DNA of 64,000 nucleotides from Lederbergia citrea. Its GTDB lineage: Bacteria; Bacillota; Bacilli; Bacillales; Bacillaceae_C. Where the stretch lies: positions 435,486-499,485 of the forward strand of contig NZ_JAGYPH010000003.1 in assembly GCF_018343525.1 (NCBI RefSeq). The letters run 5' to 3'. Both the position numbers and the translations under genes were made by a program. The notes under the pieces are model-generated. The model saw nothing but the letters and a program-made list of their open reading frames with translations. It ran no database searches and was not told where the DNA came from. Shown piece after piece: positions 61,833-64,000 of this stretch; within the stretch, counting starts at the first letter, position 1, and every line of letters starts with the position of its first letter.

Positions 61833-63424
61833 TGGCAAGGCAAATATACAATCAAACAGGAACCCTCTCCAGGTTCATCCTACGACGAGATCGGATTCGT
61901 ATTCCTGTATGGTTACTCTCTATATGCGCCGTTACACTTGCAGTTGCTCATGCATTTACAGATCTATACTCATCAAAGCAAGAAAGACAAACTATAGCTG
62001 AAACAATGAAGAACCCTGCAATGACAGCGATGGTCGGCAAAGGATACGGATTAGAAAACTATACAAGTGGAGCAATGATGGCGCATCAAATGTTACTTTT
62101 CACTGCTTTAACTGTCGGGCTAATGAGTATTTTACTTGTTGCGCGTCATACACGGGCAGACGAAGAAGACGGTCGAATCGAATTGATTCGCTCTTTGCCT
62201 ACTGGAAGATTATCTAATTTAAATTCGACAATCATAGTTGTGTGTGGAACGAATGTATTATTAGCGCTAGTTACCGGTTTTGGATTGTATGCCTTAGGAA
62301 TTGAAAGCATGGATTTAGAAGGTTCCCTATTATATGGAGCTGCTTTAGGAGCAACCGGAATCCTTTTTACCGCTATCACTGCAATATTTGCACAGCTTTC
62401 GGAAAATTCCAGGGGAACAATTGGGTTATCGTTTGCGGTTCTTGGCCTCTCCTATCTTGTTCGAGCTATCGGTGATGCCGGAAACGAAACTCTCTCATGG
62501 TTTTCACCTTTAGGCTGGGTGTTAGGTGCGGAAGTGTATGTAAATAATTATTGGTGGCCGATTTTACTAACGATAGGTGTTTCGCTTATCTTCATCCTAC
62601 TTGCATTTTATTTGAATGCCATCCGTGATTTAGGGTCCGGATTTTTACGATCAAGGCCAGGGAGAAAATATGCATCTGTCTTTTTACAAAGTCCGCTCGG
62701 GCTTACGCTAAGACTTCAGCGGACCGGATTGATCGCTTGGTCCATTGGATTGTTCATTTTAGGCGCGTCTTATGGGTCAGTTTTTGGTGATTTAGATTCC
62801 TTTTTCGAAAATATAGACATATTGACTCCTGTAGAAGGTTTTTCATTAACTGAACAATTTATTACAATGTTAATGTCAATCATGGCAATGCTCAGTACGA
62901 TACCGGCACTAATGGCCATGCTTAAGCTTATAGGCGAAGAAAAGAAGAATCGTACGGAACATTTACTAAGTCGTGCGGTATCTCGAACGCAACTAATGGG
63001 TAGTTCATTTCTAGTGTCCTTTGTTGTTGCCTTTGTGATGCCATCACTTGCTGCAATCGGTCTTTGGTCTGCTGCCTCTGCAGTCATGGATGACGGAATT
63101 GCTTTTGGCACTCTTTATGGTGCAGCAATGGTTTATTTACCCGCAATATGGATCATGATTGGAATCGCAGTGCTAGTGGCTGGTGTGGCACCGAAATTAA
63201 CGGGTTTAATCTGGCTATACTTGACCTATTCATTCGTGGTTGTTTATTTAGGCGGATTACTTCAATTCCCTAAATGGCTAGGTAAACTTTCACCCTTTGG
63301 TCAGATTCCTAAACTCCCAGTTGAAGATATGGACTTTCCAAAGGCTTTCATGCTGACAATTATTGCAATCGTTATAACCGTTATTGGTTTTATTGGATAT
63401 AATAAACGGGATATTGAAGGTTGA
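61832..63424 (+). CDS. ABC exporter permease, duplicated type
   Basis: A 530-residue membrane protein with about twelve hydrophobic segments in two similar halves. It resembles the exporters annotated as polyketide-antibiotic permeases. Both halves share a loop with an ADEEDGRIELIRSLPTGRL / GEEKKNRTEHLLSRAVSRTQL pattern near the cytosolic side of segment 2, which shows internal duplication. Last gene of the TetR operon. Length is normal for the type. Confidence 0.88.
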   Translation: MARQIYNQTGTLSRFILRRDRIRIPVWLLSICAVTLAVAHAFTDLYSSKQERQTIAETMKNPAMTAMVGKGYGLENYTSGAMMAHQMLLFTALTVGLMSILLVARHTRADEEDGRIELIRSLPTGRLSNLNSTIIVVCGTNVLLALVTGFGLYALGIESMDLEGSLLYGAALGATGILFTAITAIFAQLSENSRGTIGLSFAVLGLSYLVRAIGDAGNETLSWFSPLGWVLGAEVYVNNYWWPILLTIGVSLIFILLAFYLNAIRDLGSGFLRSRPGRKYASVFLQSPLGLTLRLQRTGLIAWSIGLFILGASYGSVFGDLDSFFENIDILTPVEGFSLTEQFITMLMSIMAMLSTIPALMAMLKLIGEEKKNRTEHLLSRAVSRTQLMGSSFLVSFVVAFVMPSLAAIGLWSAASAVMDDGIAFGTLYGAAMVYLPAIWIMIGIAVLVAGVAPKLTGLIWLYLTYSFVVVYLGGLLQFPKWLGKLSPFGQIPKLPVEDMDFPKAFMLTIIAIVITVIGFIGYNKRDIEG

Positions 63425-63442
63425 TATTTAGCCCTATTTTTA

Positions 63443-63478
63443 GAGGATAGCCAATAACAGGCAATCCTCCTTTGTTTT
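63443..63478 (+). terminator. Terminator of the TetR-ABC operon
   Basis: GAGGATAGCC and GGCAATCCTC pair with one mismatch around AATAACA, followed by TTTGTTTTTT. Confidence 0.75.
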
Positions 63479-63646
63479 TTCTCAACTAAAGCACGCTCGA
63501 AACTAAACGGTTACGTAAAATCCACGAGGCTGTTTATCTTGGGATATTAACTTTCCTGCTTCATATTTTTATTCGGCAATAGGATACCCCTTTCTTTATT
63601 AGGATCCATCACCAGGTTCTAAGTATTTAAAACCCAATTACAAAAA

Positions 63647-63680
63647 AATGCCGCATCATTATGAATGCAGCATTACTTTT
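63647..63680 (-). terminator. Terminator of the 18-residue-repeat protein gene
   Basis: On the minus strand ATGCTGCAT pairs with ATGCGGCAT (one G-T wobble), followed by seven T, starting right at the stop codon of the repeat protein. Its presence supports the minus strand as the coding strand. Between this and 63478 (about 170 bases) nothing was recognised. Confidence 0.75.
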
Positions 63681-64000
63681 TTATGCGAATGAGACTGGTT
63701 TTATACTGTGTTGGCTTGGTAAGTCAGGCAAGCCTGCTAGTGTTGTTCCTGGTTTTACACTATGCTGACTTGGTAAATCAGGTAAGCCTGCTAGTGTTGT
63801 TCCTGGTTTTACACTATGCTGACTTGGTAAATCAGGTAAGCCCGCTAGTGTTGTTCCTGGTTTTACACTATGCTGACTTGGTAAATCAGGTAAGCCCGCT
63901 AGTGTTGTTCCTGGTTTTACACTATGCTGACTTGGTAAATCGGGTAAGCCCGCTACATTAGCACCATTTATTCCGAGGGAACTTACCACTCCAAATAAAC
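63681..64000 (-). CDS. C-terminal end of a protein with 18-residue repeats, 5' part outside window
   Basis: The frame is open through the window edge, so only the last 106 codons are seen. A non-repetitive part reads LFGVVSSLGINGANV. Then AGLPDLPSQHSVKPGTTL occurs four times, followed by a final variant AGLPDLPSQHSIKPVSFA and the stop. Differences between copies (for example GCA/GCG before GGC) are silent in this frame but change Leu to Pro in the opposite frame, which supports this strand. The repeats are Pro-rich and probably extended or surface-exposed. The function is unknown. The internal GTG at 63989 is not necessarily the start. Confidence 0.7.
   Translation of the reverse strand, partial: LFGVVSSLGINGANVAGLPDLPSQHSVKPGTTLAGLPDLPSQHSVKPGTTLAGLPDLPSQHSVKPGTTLAGLPDLPSQHSVKPGTTLAGLPDLPSQHSIKPVSFA
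63690..63955. repeat. 54-bp tandem repeat, five copies
   Basis: The unit, beginning GGTTTTACACTATGCTGACT on the plus strand, repeats every 54 bases (18 codons). The three central copies differ by only one or two bases. The first, at the gene's 3' end, has diverged. Copy number is likely to vary between strains. Confidence 0.92.

Noticed and set aside
63665..63961. Plus-strand frame of Leu/Val-rich repeats antisense to the 18-residue repeat protein
   Set aside because: Base differences between copies change amino acids here but are silent on the minus strand, and the minus frame has a terminator after its stop.

Overview
The window is a chromosomal stretch of an endospore-forming, fairly AT-rich Firmicute of the order Bacillales (Bacillaceae or Planococcaceae/Caryophanaceae type). 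The evidence is an alpha/beta-type small acid-soluble spore protein, a LipM/LipA lipoate pathway, MprF, GGAGG-type ribosome binding sites with frequent TTG and GTG starts, Fur 7-1-7 boxes, and PadR-, YtrA-type GntR- and HtrA-like genes. No phage, IS transposase, CRISPR array, rRNA or tRNA was seen. The species cannot be fixed from the sequence alone.

Layout. 1-4.8 kb: the start of an HtrA-type protease (cut by the window edge), a yybP-ykoY (manganese) riboswitch in front of a small kinase-like gene, a GC-rich dispersed repeat, a TauE/SafE permease and a MATE exporter. 4.9-16.9 kb: a sugar-catabolism region with an AraC-led operon (isomerase plus two Gfo/Idh/MocA oxidoreductases), an aldo/keto reductase, a further Gfo/Idh gene, an S66 carboxypeptidase, a HAD phosphatase, and a GH4 phosphoglycosidase/amino-sugar kinase pair divergent from a GntR/UTRA regulator. 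16.9-22 kb: a FlaR-like kinase, a DUF2089/SHOCT-like three-gene operon, a GNAT, an AIM24 protein, a second aldo/keto reductase and a wrecked chemoreceptor gene. 22-27.9 kb: a LacI regulator, a sugar ABC importer with two perfect LacI-type operators, and an SDR. 28.2-30.9 kb: a YtrA-like GntR/ABC operon.

31-39 kb: a TPP riboswitch with terminator ahead of lipM-lipA, a CHY zinc-finger protein, a zinc-ribbon/trypsin-like membrane protease with a very acidic tail, a NatAB-like ABC exporter, an alkyltransferase-like (Trp-for-Cys) protein and a NERD protein, followed by about twenty 20-21 bp tandem repeats. 39.2-49.5 kb: a fused OpuB/EgtU-type ABC system, a PadR/HAAS pair, two MFS carriers, a ThuA protein, an APH-like phosphotransferase, the SASP, a DacF-like carboxypeptidase and a TipAS-type MerR regulator. 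49.7-54.4 kb: a Fur-boxed divergent siderophore uptake locus (fused FhuB permease, binding lipoprotein, ATPase, FhuF-like protein). 54.5-64 kb: acetyltransferase debris, mprF, an array of palindromic repeats, a lipoprotein, a large membrane protein, a TetR-ABC exporter operon with two palindromic operators, and the 3' end of a protein with 18-residue repeats.

The most interesting points are the two riboswitches with unusual targets (manganese type before a kinase-like gene, with a second terminator in between; TPP before lipoate genes), two families of dispersed intergenic repeats that recur at several sites, a chemoreceptor gene that has lost its signalling core but kept both ends, and two genes whose best-spaced start codon would be ATT.
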